From NCBI GenBank assembly GCA_004329165.1, contig CM014729.1:45045839-45109838 (forward strand): 64,000 bases of DNA, given 5' to 3'. The translations under genes and the position numbers were made by a program. Each line of letters starts with the position of its first letter. Within the stretch, counting starts at the first letter, position 1. This DNA is from Spatholobus suberectus (taxonomy: Eukaryota > Streptophyta > Magnoliopsida > Fabales > Fabaceae). The notes under the pieces are model-generated. The model had not been told where the DNA came from. It made no database searches and worked only from the letters and a program-made list of their open reading frames with translations. This document shows positions 1 through 10,439 of the stretch, piece after piece.

Positions 1-696
1 AAAATTTAATATATATCAAAAGTTATTGAGTGAAGTAATTCTACCAAAAATTACTATGAGAGTAACTTTATATATATATACGCACACACACATTAAATTT
101 TTTATAAAATAAAAAAATTGTTAAACTATGCGTAACATAAAAGGTTAGCCTAATTATAATTAAATTTAAATATTCTTAAGTTTGAATTTCAAAAGCATAT
201 GTTCAGACCCATTGGGTCCAATGCATTTACCCGCACACATCCCAATTAAGTATTGACTGTTGATAAATTATATTAGGACAAAACTTAAATGAAAGTGTAT
301 TTATTTAATTATTTGATTTAAAATTTATTAATTAATATTTCAGGTCACATCAAAATTAATAAAAATCAGTAATTTGGACATCTTAAATTTATAATAAAAT
401 CGACAAAGCTTAAAAAAAACATATTTGCCTATTATTTTTAACTTGCAAATTAATATAAATAATGAAAAGCATAATCTAAGCTTTATCGTTACCTTCTTAC
501 GTACATAGTGTAGAAAACAGCGTTTTTAATTTTAAAAAAAATATATATGCTCATACTTTATTTGTTTTCCCACTAACCCTTATTCTCTCTTCTTTTATGA
601 TAAAAGGGAGGGGAATGTTATCATGCAACACCCACAAATACCAAATTATAGCAGGTCAAAGAACAGATCATCATACTTCTTTCACCCGGTTTCCTA
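1..696. other. AT-rich noncoding DNA
   Basis: Very AT-rich sequence with short TA and CA runs near position 70-95. No coding frame, RNA gene or repeat boundary was recognised. Confidence 0.5.
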
Positions 697-1041
697 TTAC
701 CAAACCTTGATGGTGTAGGTAATGACTAGGACCATAATGAGGCAAAGCAACACAGGAATTAACTCAAACATAAAGATGAGACCACGCTCATTGAGAAAAG
801 GAGTAAGGGAAGAATAGATGTTGAGGACCATTTTAGTAGACAATATATTAAAGAGTGTCCACGAAAAAGCTAGCATAGGGGCTTTCCAAAACTTCTCAAA
901 ATTTACCCCAACAGTTTTATTAACACCAATAGGCAGCATTTGCCTTAGTAAATAAGCATAAGCAGATCTGGTAGAAAACACGAGAGAAATGTCTTTCTTC
1001 CAAATCCCATTTATCTTGCTCTTTCTTAAATAAATTAACAA
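697..1041 (-). pseudogene. LINE-type zf-RVT-like fragment
   Basis: The minus-strand frame of 114 codons contains an early run resembling the region after reverse transcriptase in plant non-LTR elements. In that region W-K-x-D is followed by FSTRSAYAYLL and then by FEKFWKAPMLAFSW. The typical order in zf-RVT domains is W, STKSAY, W-K, and FAW, and it is kept here. The C-terminal half does not match the family and is hydrophobic. No RT or endonuclease lies next to it, so this looks like a dead scrap, not a gene. The adjoining TIR element begins immediately to its right. Confidence 0.4.
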
Positions 1042-1046
1042 ATTAA

Positions 1047-1921
1047 GGTTCCGTTTGGGGTGGTTGTGAGTTTTTAGTTTTTGGTTTTCAAATGCAATTT
1101 TCGAAACAAAACGCGTTTGGCTAAAATGAAGCTGAAATGGTTTTTAACTCAATTTCAAAACACTTTTACATTCATTTTCAAAACCAAGAAAAAAGGATTT
1201 GTGAATTTGGTTTTTGGTTTTAAAAAAAAATACACATCATTATATTTGACAATAGCCTTTTTTGCCACCACCACAACCACCGTCATTGTCACCACCAATG
1301 TCACCGCCACCATTACTGCTATCGCCAGCTCCGCAGCCACCGTCACCACCACCACCATCGCTACCACCACCACCACCACCACGACCGGCACTGCCACCAC
1401 CATCACTGCTGTCACCGCTGCCACAATTACCACTACCACCGACATCACCACCACCATCACCGCTGCCACAACTGCCACCTATCACTGCTGCCACAATTAC
1501 CATGACCACTAGCATCGCCTCCACCACCACAAGCTTCTCACCACTACCATCATCACCGCCACGACCACGACCACGACCACGATCATGACCATCGGCACTG
1601 ACTCTGCCACTACCATCACCACTGGCACCGCTACGATCACCATCAGTACCGCCACAACCACCACCGTCGACACCACCACAACTGTCACCGTCGGCATTAC
1701 CATCACCACCACCATCATTGTTGTCGTCACCACTACCTACTGTCGTCACCGCACAAACATATTCTTAAACTAATTTTAATAGAATAAGAAATTTCAAAAT
1801 GAGTTTATTTTGAAACCAAAATTTAAAAAAAAAAACTAAAACTAATTTTTAAAAACTAAAAACTGGTTGTAGTTTTTGAAATTTTCAAAACTCACAACTA
1901 AAAACCACCCCAAACGGGCCC
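1047..1921. mobile_element. TIR element (PIF/Harbinger-like MITE) with ACC-rich core
   Basis: The left end reads GGTTCCGTTTGGGGTGGTT. The right end, read on the other strand, is GGGCCCGTTTGGGGTGGTT, and similarity between the arms continues inward with gaps through GAGTTTT-type motifs. TAA at 1044-1046 and TAA at 1922-1924 fit a 3-bp target duplication of the PIF/Harbinger (Tourist) type. The outer 200 bp on the left and 170 bp on the right are AT-rich arms. The centre is trinucleotide-repeat DNA. No transposase is present, so it would be non-autonomous. Confidence 0.7.
1262..1745. repeat. Decayed ACC/CCA trinucleotide array
   Basis: Nearly continuous ACC/CCA triplets with interspersed ATC, GCC and GTC variants run for about 480 bp. 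Because the unit is three bases long and lacks stops in most registers, it opens long but meaningless frames on both strands (poly-Thr, poly-Pro, Gly/Asp-rich). It occupies the middle of the TIR element. Confidence 0.85.
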
Positions 1922-1924
1922 TAA

Positions 1925-3514
1925 GCTAATCAAGTTTTTTAATTTAGAAAACAAAGTCTTCCTCCCCAGGCAAACAAGTTCCTATGTCTTTAAATCCAAC
2001 ACCACACAATATTTATCCTCTGAAATTTGATATAACCTAGGAAAGAATCTTTAAGAGGTGAGACCCCAATCTAAGAATCTTGTTAAAACTTAGCTTGCTC
2101 CCCATTTCTCACCCTTCTCGTCGCTCACTTGGAGAACTACAATGGGCAAAACTACCATCACACAACTCAGTTGCATAAGTCTCTCCACCACTTAGTTGCA
2201 AATTTATAATTGGGGTCAAATAATAAATTTAAATTTATTAATTTAATTATTTAAAAATTGTTATAAATACTTTCTTGAAATTTTAACTTTCAAAAAACAT
2301 TATAAATGCTTTCTTAAAATTGGAAATAATTGGAGTTAAATTAGTAATTTCAAATTTACTAATTTTAATTATTTAAAATTTATTATAAATGACATACACT
2401 AATATTATTTGTTCACTTAATTTTGTTTTCAATATTTTTGCAAGATGATAAATAATGAAGTTCAAAAAAGGGTTCTAATAGAATTATCTATAAGTTCTTT
2501 TAGCTAAAATTAATTTTCTTATTTTTATTTGATTTTTGTTGTGTAATTTAATTCATCTATGAGAACTTCTTGACTTCAAGAAAGCAACATTGTGAAATTT
2601 AAAGTCATATTTATATCCTCGATATAAATTAAAATAGATATATTGAATGAGAGAGTTGTTAGGAGTTATTCTTTAATGAGAGCGTTTTTAAGAGCTTTCC
2701 TTCAATTAGAACATTTTTCAGGAATTTTTTTAACTTCTTATCTCTTTCAATTTATCCTTTTCATCTTTATTTTAAAATTAAATATAATATTTTTTAAATA
2801 TTATTTATCATAAATCTAAAATATAATTTAAATGTTCAAAAATATTTATTTATCACAAATTTAATTACAATATAATTTATATATTTAAAAGTATTTATTT
2901 ATTATAAATTTTAGTTATATAAATAAATATTTATCTTATACATTGCATAGGCTGAAATACTAGTTGAAAAATAAAAGCATTCAGTTATCTTTTATTTTTT
3001 CTTATTAATGAATAAGTTCATATTTAATAGATATGTTATTCTCCTACAGTAATATAGTAAATTAAACACTAACAAGGTTGGGTCTAGCGGAAGAGATTAT
3101 TTTTCTATAACATGATGAACCAAAATTTGAATCACAATTGAAAGAGGTACTCACACTTAATACACGACGATGCCTCAAATAAGATTGCCTTTGAAAAAGA
3201 TAAGTGCACAACCAAACAAAAGCATATTAAATTCCTTATTGCAAAAATTTTAATTAATTTTAGAATTTTTTCAACAATATAAGAAATTAACAAAATTATT
3301 AATATACTTTTTAATACAACAAAAAAATTACTCCCTTCACAATTCACTGTTGCATGCGCAGGTCCATTGATCCACGATCTAGTTAACTTTTTTTTTTTTT
3401 TTGATATAGGTGAATATGCTATTTATTGACAATTAATGTTCAAGTCACTTAAAATTTCAATCCCCTTGCCATCCTTCATTTATGAGAGTTCCTTATGAAT
3501 GCAATCCCTTTCAC
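1925..3514. other. Noncoding upstream region of the PIN gene
   Basis: AT-rich DNA with several near-duplicate phrases at 2215-2400 (TAATTT/ATTTAAA-rich direct repeats of 40-60 bp) and a poly-T run at 3388-3402. No coding frame could be supported. The distal part presumably holds PIN control elements, but none can be named from sequence. Confidence 0.4.
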
Positions 3515-3522
3515 TTTAAATA
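3515..3522 (+). promoter_or_regulatory. Candidate TATA box for PIN gene
   Basis: TTTAAATA lies about 70 bp before the chosen start codon at 3593. This spacing allows a 5' UTR of roughly 40-45 bases. It is a weak match in AT-rich DNA. Confidence 0.3.
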
Positions 3523-3592
3523 CCATCGACATTTCGCAATCTCTTTCACTCTCACTGTCCACCTCTCCTTACTCTCTGCTCTTGCTCTAATC

Positions 3593-5814
3593 ATGATCAA
3601 CGGTAAAGGAGTATACGATGCTGTGGCAGCTCTTGTGCCCCTCTATGTGCCAATGATATTAGCCTATGCCTCAGTCTGGCGGTGGAAGATCTTCACCCCA
3701 GAACAGTGCTCTGGCATAAACCGCTTCGTGGCAGTGTTTGCGGTTCCTTTCCTTAATTTCCATTTCCTATCCTCCAACGACCCTTACGGTATGAACTTGA
3801 GGTTCATAGCCGCAGACACCCTACAAAAAGTTGTGATTTTGGCTGCACTTTTTCTATGGAGCACCTTCACGAAGTGTGGCAGCCTTGACTATACCCTCAC
3901 CCTCTTCTCACTTTCCTCTCTGCCAAACACACTCATCGTGGGTGTCCCTCTTCTAACGGCCATGTATGGAGACTCGTCAGCCAGCCTCATGAGCCAAATC
4001 GTGGTCACGCAGAGTGTCTTGTGGGTCACTCTAACGCTGTTCTTGTACGAATACAGAGGTGCTAAGCGCCTCGTTTCGAAGCAATTCCCTGAGAATGGAG
4101 GTTCCATCACGTCACTCTCGGTTGATTCTGATGTTAGCTCTCTCAATGGTAATGAGCCGCTGCAAGCTGATGCGGAAATGAAAGGAAATGGAGAACTTCA
4201 TGTGGTGGTGAGGAGTCCTTCACTCAACAACTCCTGTAACTGTTCAACCGACATCTGTGCGGTTCAGTCATCCATGCAAAGAGCTTCAAGTTTTAATACC
4301 ACACGTGATCTCCGAAGTGATGCTTATGAAGTGGAGATGTGGAAGATACGTGAGGACAGAACGTGCAGGAGCAATACTTGTAATGATCTTTTTAATGCAG
4401 GTTTGGTTTCTTCTTACTCTTCACTTTTGTATGCTATTTCTTGTGTGTGTATAATAATGGTACTAAAGTTTATAATATCATGTATACTATTTAAACCCAT
4501 TATCACTGAGCTGACCCAGACCCTAGTGGGTTTTCTTACTCTTTTATCTTAAATCAATTGTTGCAGTAAGGATTTCGGTATTTAAAGAAATAATGATTAA
4601 TCCATTAATTTCCATATGAAAAAGATAACATTGGTTTAAATTAAGGAAAATGATAAATCATACACAAATGCTTGGCTAGAATATTTCAGGAATCACACTT
4701 GCCCTGACACCATCCGTGTATTACACTTCCGAAAGCGACTTTTCCCTTTTCCTCATGCTAAATTTTAATCTAATGTAATTGGACCACCTGTTTCGCATTG
4801 AATTTTGTGAATATCTATTCGTATGAAATTAAAATAGACCAAAAACATTTTTGTTCTTTAAAGTTAAATCAGTTTTAATTTGCGATTGACCATTGCAGGC
4901 TCATTCAAACTATTTCATTTTACATGCAGTGAAACATGAATCGATGGACATGACTCCTAGTCCTAAAGCAATCGGAGACAGAGAGGTTGGGATTGTGGAT
5001 GGGATACAATATCCTTCAAGCGATGGCCTAAAAGAGGTGAAAATCGAAGAAGGAGATGCAAACAAAAAGCAGCAAACGCCACGTGCTAGTATCATGACAG
5101 GGCTCGTTCTCACCATGGTTTGGAGGAATCTCATGAGAAATCCTAATACCTACGCGAGTGTTTTTGGACTCGCATGGTCTCTCATATCATTTAGGTATTT
5201 TTCTAAGAACCCTTTGCCTCTGTTCTGTCTTTCTACGTCCATGCCCTGTCAATCGAGAAAAACAAATCTTTATTATTATTATTATTGTTGAGGTTTTATT
5301 TCCCTTCATCAATCCCTGGTTGTGTGCATGCGCAGGTGGAACATCAAAATGCCCTCCGTTGTAAACGGTTCCATTTTAATACTGTCAAAAACCGGAATGG
5401 GAATGGCCATGTTCAGTTTGGGTACTAGTCTACAACATTTTTTCTTTACTTTCGGACAGTGTCAACTAATTTAGGTTCATAATATGCAACTTTTTTCTGA
5501 CAAAATGTTTATTCTACAAAGTCCTGATACAATATTAGCCCAACACGTGGCCGTGGCCGTCTGTGCATTTTCAATTTTTGTATGCTTTTTTTTTTTTTTT
5601 TTTTTTAAGACTAGCTGCGCGGACACGTGTTCATACCATGGGACGACGCACGTGCTGCACGAACACAAATATTTAAAATTTGAAAAAACAAAAAAGAGGT
5701 TAGACTTGTTTAAGAAATTTTTAATGATGAAAAAGAGAAAGAAAATAAGGTAAGAATGTTTTTGTCTTGTACTGATTTCACTATTTTCAACTTTTTGTTT
5801 TATTTTGGCACATA

Positions 5815-5851
<37 letters not shown>

Positions 5852-7448
5852 AGAAATATATTTAGTGACGATATTTGTTTATGTGAGAATGAAAAAAATA
5901 AACATATAATAATTAGATCTTATCATAAATGATTAAAATTAAAAATGTATGGGTTTTTTAAAAGTCAATATTAGATATCAAATTAAATTTATTTAACGAA
6001 ACATCAAATAATGTCAAAATTTTATAAAAATTTGTATACTTGATCTACTTAATAAGAACTTTAGACTTTGTGTACAAAGAGATTTACTTATAAAGTATAT
6101 TGATCCCAATATATATATATATATATATAATCTGCTAATGTATTTTCATTTATTTTTTTTCATGAATATTTTAACAAACTATACATTTGGACATATTTTT
6201 AGAAAATTGAAGTTATATAATTTGCTAAAATATTCCTTCTAAAACTAAGTGAATGTATATTAATAAATTTTGTTAGTGTAATTATTTATTTTTCAGAATC
6301 TTGAGTGTATTTTAAGAATATTGAGGTTATAATTTTTTTTTAAATACTCTTTTTAAAAAATAACTGAGTGTATATTAGTAAATCTCTCTGTGTATGTAGT
6401 AGTTTTTTTAATTTAGTGTATTTGAATATGTATATTTATGTCGTGTTGTGTTTGTTGTGTCACTCTCTCTATTTAATTGTACTTACTTAAATAGGTCTAT
6501 TCATGGCATTACAACCCAAGATTGTAGCTTGTGGAAAAACTTGGATAGCAATTTCTATGATCGCTCGGTTCGTGGTTGGTCCAGCAGTGATTGCTATAAC
6601 TTCCATAGTTATTGGTATCCGAGGAGTTCTCTTACGTGTTGCAATTGTTCAAGTAAACGAAACCCACTTACAATCGAATTCCTCAAATTAATCAAAGAGC
6701 AAATAATACTCCCTCCCCTTTTCCCCTTTGAAATTTTTGATATAACAGTGAGCCTTGTCAGTTGTTCTTGTCCAAAAATTACACTGCACCTTAATTTACC
6801 TAAACGTTATTAAACTCTTAAAATTAATATGCTAAATAACTGGACATGTAGTCATGCTCATCACAATTCACCTTAGTTTAGGAATAAAGAATAATAGTGT
6901 TAACTTTGTATATATATTCAGTAACCTAAGGTTCGTGTACCTAATTAAGTGAAAAGAGGTAATAGGTATGGTTACCATCATGGTTCTAAATTGCAGTCTG
7001 CAACCGCAATTTAGAACCATGGTTACCATTGTGGCCAAACAAACTCTCAAGTTAAAGGTGTATAATTTTTTGACAAGAATAGGGCTCATTGTCATTTTTG
7101 AAACCTGGAGGGAGATGGCTGCTATTTACCCTTAAATTATAATGCCATATATATTCAAAGCCATATAACTATTTATTTCGCCATGTTTAATTTTGCAGGC
7201 TGCTCTTCCTCAAGCTATCGCCACCTTTGTATTTGCCAAAGAATACAACCTTCACGCAGATATAATGAGCACAGCGTAAGTGCGTACGTTTTTAAAATTT
7301 ACAGCTGTTAAAAAAGTTTTTGTGCCTTGTGAATATAACATACAAACATAAATTCTAAAAGAGATTTCTCAAAATTTGCAGGGTTATCTTTGGAACGGTG
7401 GTTTCGTTGCCCGTAACAATAGTTTACTTCATGCTTCTTGGAGTCTAA
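3593..7448 (+). CDS. PIN: PIN-family auxin efflux carrier, short-loop form (6 exons)
   Basis: Predicted exons are 3593-4400, 4930-5194, 5336-5421, 6495-6652, 7199-7275 and 7382-7448. All introns are GT-AG and the joined frame is open for 486 residues. The protein should export auxin across a membrane. The N-terminal half carries PIN signatures such as FTPEQCSGINRFVAVFAVP, SSNDPY, LFSLSSLPNTL and the loop entry VDSDVSSLNGNEPLQ. The C-terminal half has MVWRNLMRNPNTY, FGLAWSLISFRW, MGMAMFSLGLFMALQPKI, FVFAKEYN and ends in MLLGV. The start at 3593 (MINGKG) matches the usual PIN N terminus, and an in-frame ATG at 3482 would add 37 atypical residues. The central hydrophilic loop, about residues 157-326, is roughly half as long as in canonical plasma-membrane PINs (about 600-650 residues in total) but longer than in PIN5/PIN8 types. 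By loop wording it is nearest the PIN1/2/3/4/7 group. The family is certain, the subgroup is not. Confidence 0.9.
4401..4929 (+). other. PIN intron 1
   Basis: The donor is GTTTGG after GCAG. The chosen acceptor is CATGCAG at 4923-4929. The nearer CAG at 4896-4898 would bring an in-frame stop after about 13 codons, so it was not used. The intron holds no repeats or RNA genes that I recognise. Confidence 0.6.
5422..6494 (+). other. PIN intron 3 with microsatellites
   Basis: This intron of about 1.07 kb contains a poly-T run at 5587-5606, an (AC)n(AT)n compound microsatellite at 5817-5851, and a (TA)n run near 6110-6130. No coding content is seen. Confidence 0.6.
5817..5851. repeat. (AC)n(AT)n compound microsatellite
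   Basis: A run of about 10 AC units passes directly into about 8 AT units inside PIN intron 3. It is likely polymorphic in length. Confidence 0.85.
6979..7021. repeat. 16-bp perfect inverted repeat in PIN intron 4
   Basis: The arms 6979-6994 (CATGGTTCTAAATTGC) and 7006-7021 are exact reverse complements around an 11-base loop. GGTTACCAT also occurs on both outer sides. It looks like a MITE remnant; a related wording (GCAACCGCAATT) recurs near 29800. Confidence 0.75.
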
Positions 7449-7614
7449 TTAACTCATTGTTTGAAGGAAAAAGAAGAAGAAAATAAGTATGTGTGGTGAA
7501 AATTTGTCAAAACTTATCTGTTTACATTAATCAATTTTACTTAGCATCTCAAGTTTTACCAGTGGTATATAGTCAGAGTAACAATTTTGACAAAAACACA
7601 TGATGGAAAATGAC

Positions 7615-7620
7615 AATAAA
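7615..7620 (+). terminator. Candidate polyadenylation signal of PIN gene
   Basis: AATAAA lies 167 bp after the stop codon at 7446-7448. Plant poly(A) signals are loose, so this is only a candidate. Confidence 0.35.
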
Positions 7621-9172
7621 AATAATTTGACGAGATTTAAATTGATATAAAAACATTACTACAAGTACTTTACTAACGGTTAAAGTTTTCCTACATTACG
7701 GATTATATCTGTTATCTAAGTGATCGCTATAAAAGATAGATACATTAACTAATGTAAGAAAAATACAATAGCAATCTATTTGCTAATGTATAATTAGGTG
7801 CTTTCAATAGCTATTCCATGGAAAATCACTCGTGTAAGTGTTTTTTTCTTTTTAAAATCGCTGTAGAATTTGCTGTAAAGTTGACTATGTCTTCTAATCA
7901 TATAATGTTTGAGCTTTTAATTGGCGATAATGTTTACTCTGTTATGTTTCAGTAAGCACATGAAGAAGAACTTAAGAATCAAGAGTCGAGTATTGATGTG
8001 GTTATATCTTTTGATGCTTCTTTATTCAGAAAATCATGCGTGCTTCGATTGATTATTAGAGTTTGCCTTTTGCTATTATTGAGTGCCTTGCTAATATCCA
8101 TTTGGTTTTTATAATCTGGATTCGTAACTAAATCGTCAGTTGGAGGAGGAATTTTGAAAAAAAATAATTAAAAAGTGAATAAATAAAGGGGAGAGTGCGT
8201 TTAGCAACTGTCTTTTTATAATCTATTCGGTCCATTAGCTAGGTTGGGCCAAAATAACTTTATAGTCAAGAATTGACGAGTTCTTATAATTGTCAGTTGC
8301 CAATTTCGAAGTGATGATCTTTGCCACTGTGCTTAGATGGAGGGAGCACGAGTCCACGGTGCTAGAGCAATTCCTAAGCTTTCTGGTCTTTGCAAAAAGA
8401 GAAAATAAACGAGAATTAAGTTGTAATTTTAAATCTTTTTAAAACAATATTAGTCGAAGGGAGAACTTTGTTATTGTAGTGATTTTATCTAACTCACAGT
8501 CAAACAGGATTATTTTCCGAGAAAGATACTTGTAATTTCAAATAAAAAAAATGTAAATCACGTTGATGTTAAACTCATTAGAATTCATTTGAATCGACAA
8601 TGAAATGTCAAAATAAGTACCTATTACCATTAAAGTATAATGTCACATTTTAAATTATGGTTGCATTCTTCTCAATTATTTATAATTTCTATAATCACAA
8701 CGCAACTGCAAATGTTAATAATGTTTAAGTGTCTATACTTGTTTTTTCTAAATTGTCTTATCATGTATCATTTGAACTTCTCGTATATATTTTAGAGTTT
8801 AATTTTTATATATTATACTATTAACTAATTAAAAATTACTGTAAATATATTTTTAAAATAATTATTATAAAATTCAACAATATTATTATACATGATAGAC
8901 TATAAAATTCAATGTCTTTAAAATTAGATTAGTCATTGAACCGGCCAAGACACTGGTTTAATGATTCAACCATGGTCGAACCAGTATTAATATAATAATA
9001 ATAATAATCAAGTAATACATAAAATAGTATTAAAGAAACATATTATCATAACTTTTTAACATTAAAAATTAAAAATAAAACATAAAATTATAGGTTTTTA
9101 ACATTCAAAGTACATACAAAAATTAAAATCAAATATATCATAATATTTAGGTCTAAGTTTCAGTAATACACA

Positions 9173-9492
9173 ACAATGTTTACTAACAATAATAAGTTTA
9201 CATCTAAAATAAACAAGAAAATGAGAAATACTTTATGTTAATTTTTCATTTTTTTAAAAAAAATTAATCAAAATGACATAGTTCTAAGCATTTTTTATTG
9301 ACCAGCTGTTAGGAATGGATTTAAAAAATTAACAAATGTTTAGTAACAATAATAAGTTTACATCTAAAATAAACAAGAAAATGAGAAATACTTTATGTTA
9401 ATTTTTCATTGTTAAAAAAAAAAATCAAAATGATGTAGTTCTAAGCATTTTTTATTGACCTGCTGTTAGGAATGGATTTAAAAAATTAACAA
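9173..9492. repeat. Tandem duplication of an about 160-bp unit
   Basis: The unit at 9173-9331 recurs at 9332-9492 with a few substitutions and small indels in A/T runs. Shared landmarks are ACAATAATAAGTTTACATCT, AAACAAGAAAATGAGAAATA and CTGTTAGGAATGGATTTAAA. The copies are directly adjacent. Confidence 0.9.
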
Positions 9493-10439
9493 GGGGGGTG
9501 GGGGAAACAATTTTAATAATAAATATTAAATAAACATTAAATCATAATAGTTAAATATATTATACCGTTTATTTAAGTTGTGGATATCGTTATTTTAAAT
9601 CATAAAATTCATAAACAATAAAATCTGTATCAATCAATCATTCTTTCAATATAATTAATCAAACAATCAGTTAAAAATCTATTTTTCATTTTGTTTTTAA
9701 GACTATTTTTCACCATTTTAATATTTGATCAAGTCATAACAACATATAGTTCTTAATGAGTCAAGAGAGATGGGAGGCCAAGACCCCTACTTGCCATCCC
9801 TTAGATTTGTCACTGCCTTCTGTAAATCAGTTTTTTGTCAATTTTTGATTGTTTTTATCAGTTTTTTCAATATTTGACCAATTTTTTAATTTTTTGACCA
9901 ATTTTTTCACAAGCTTATTCAATGCTTTATTTGAACCGAATACTTAACTGGTTCACTAATTTTTCACTCCAACTGGTCGATTAGGACTGATTTTGAAACA
10001 TTGATAAAACCTTTACATTGGGGTTATATTTAAACTGAACTCTGTATATTATATCATCCCCATGCGACCTAGGCAGTTACGCTCAAGCTTATATCTAAAT
10101 TTGGTTCCCAACAGAAAAAAAAAAAAGAAAAAAGAAAAACCTATTGGCTATTGCTTTATCTATGAAATAATACGCAATTTTCTCTCCTTAAAAAAATAAA
10201 TAACGACTAAAAAAATTTATCAAGCGACAACAGGTCAACCTCATCAGGCCAAAAAAAAAAGAAAAAGAAAAAGAAATGGGACCCAGCTCATAGATCTACG
10301 TGTGCAAACAGGGAACGTATATTAGAGAACGCTGGACAAGGACCAAGCGTTTGGGAGAAATTAAGGCAGAGGGGGTGAGCGCATTACATTGTGATCTATT
10401 CAATTGAATTTCAATCTAGCGTAACGCAGGAGGAAGAGG

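Larger units (their letters stand above)
7449..10439. other. Intergenic region between PIN and the EDR2-like gene
   Basis: About 3 kb of AT-rich DNA without supportable genes. It carries a direct tandem duplication (9173-9492). Two stretches, near 8935-8985 and 9930-10000, share inverted GAACCAGT-type wording, so a degenerate TIR element may span them; this is weak. The last 150 bp, with a TATATTA near 10317, probably holds the EDR2-like promoter and 5' UTR. Confidence 0.45.

Noticed and set aside
1081..1773. Several long overlapping frames on both strands rich in Thr, Pro, Val or Gly
   Set aside because: They are products of the ACC/CCA triplet array, which lacks stops in most registers. 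No domain or start context supports them.
3482..3592. Upstream in-frame ATG of the PIN gene
   Set aside because: It would add 37 residues unlike any PIN N terminus and lies before the candidate TATA box.
3889..4146. Minus-strand frame of 85 codons inside PIN exon 1
   Set aside because: It is the shadow of the conserved PIN coding sequence on the other strand.
4899..4929. Alternative acceptor for PIN exon 2 at 4898/4899
   Set aside because: In the phase left by exon 1 it meets a stop within 14 codons, whereas the acceptor at 4929/4930 keeps the frame.
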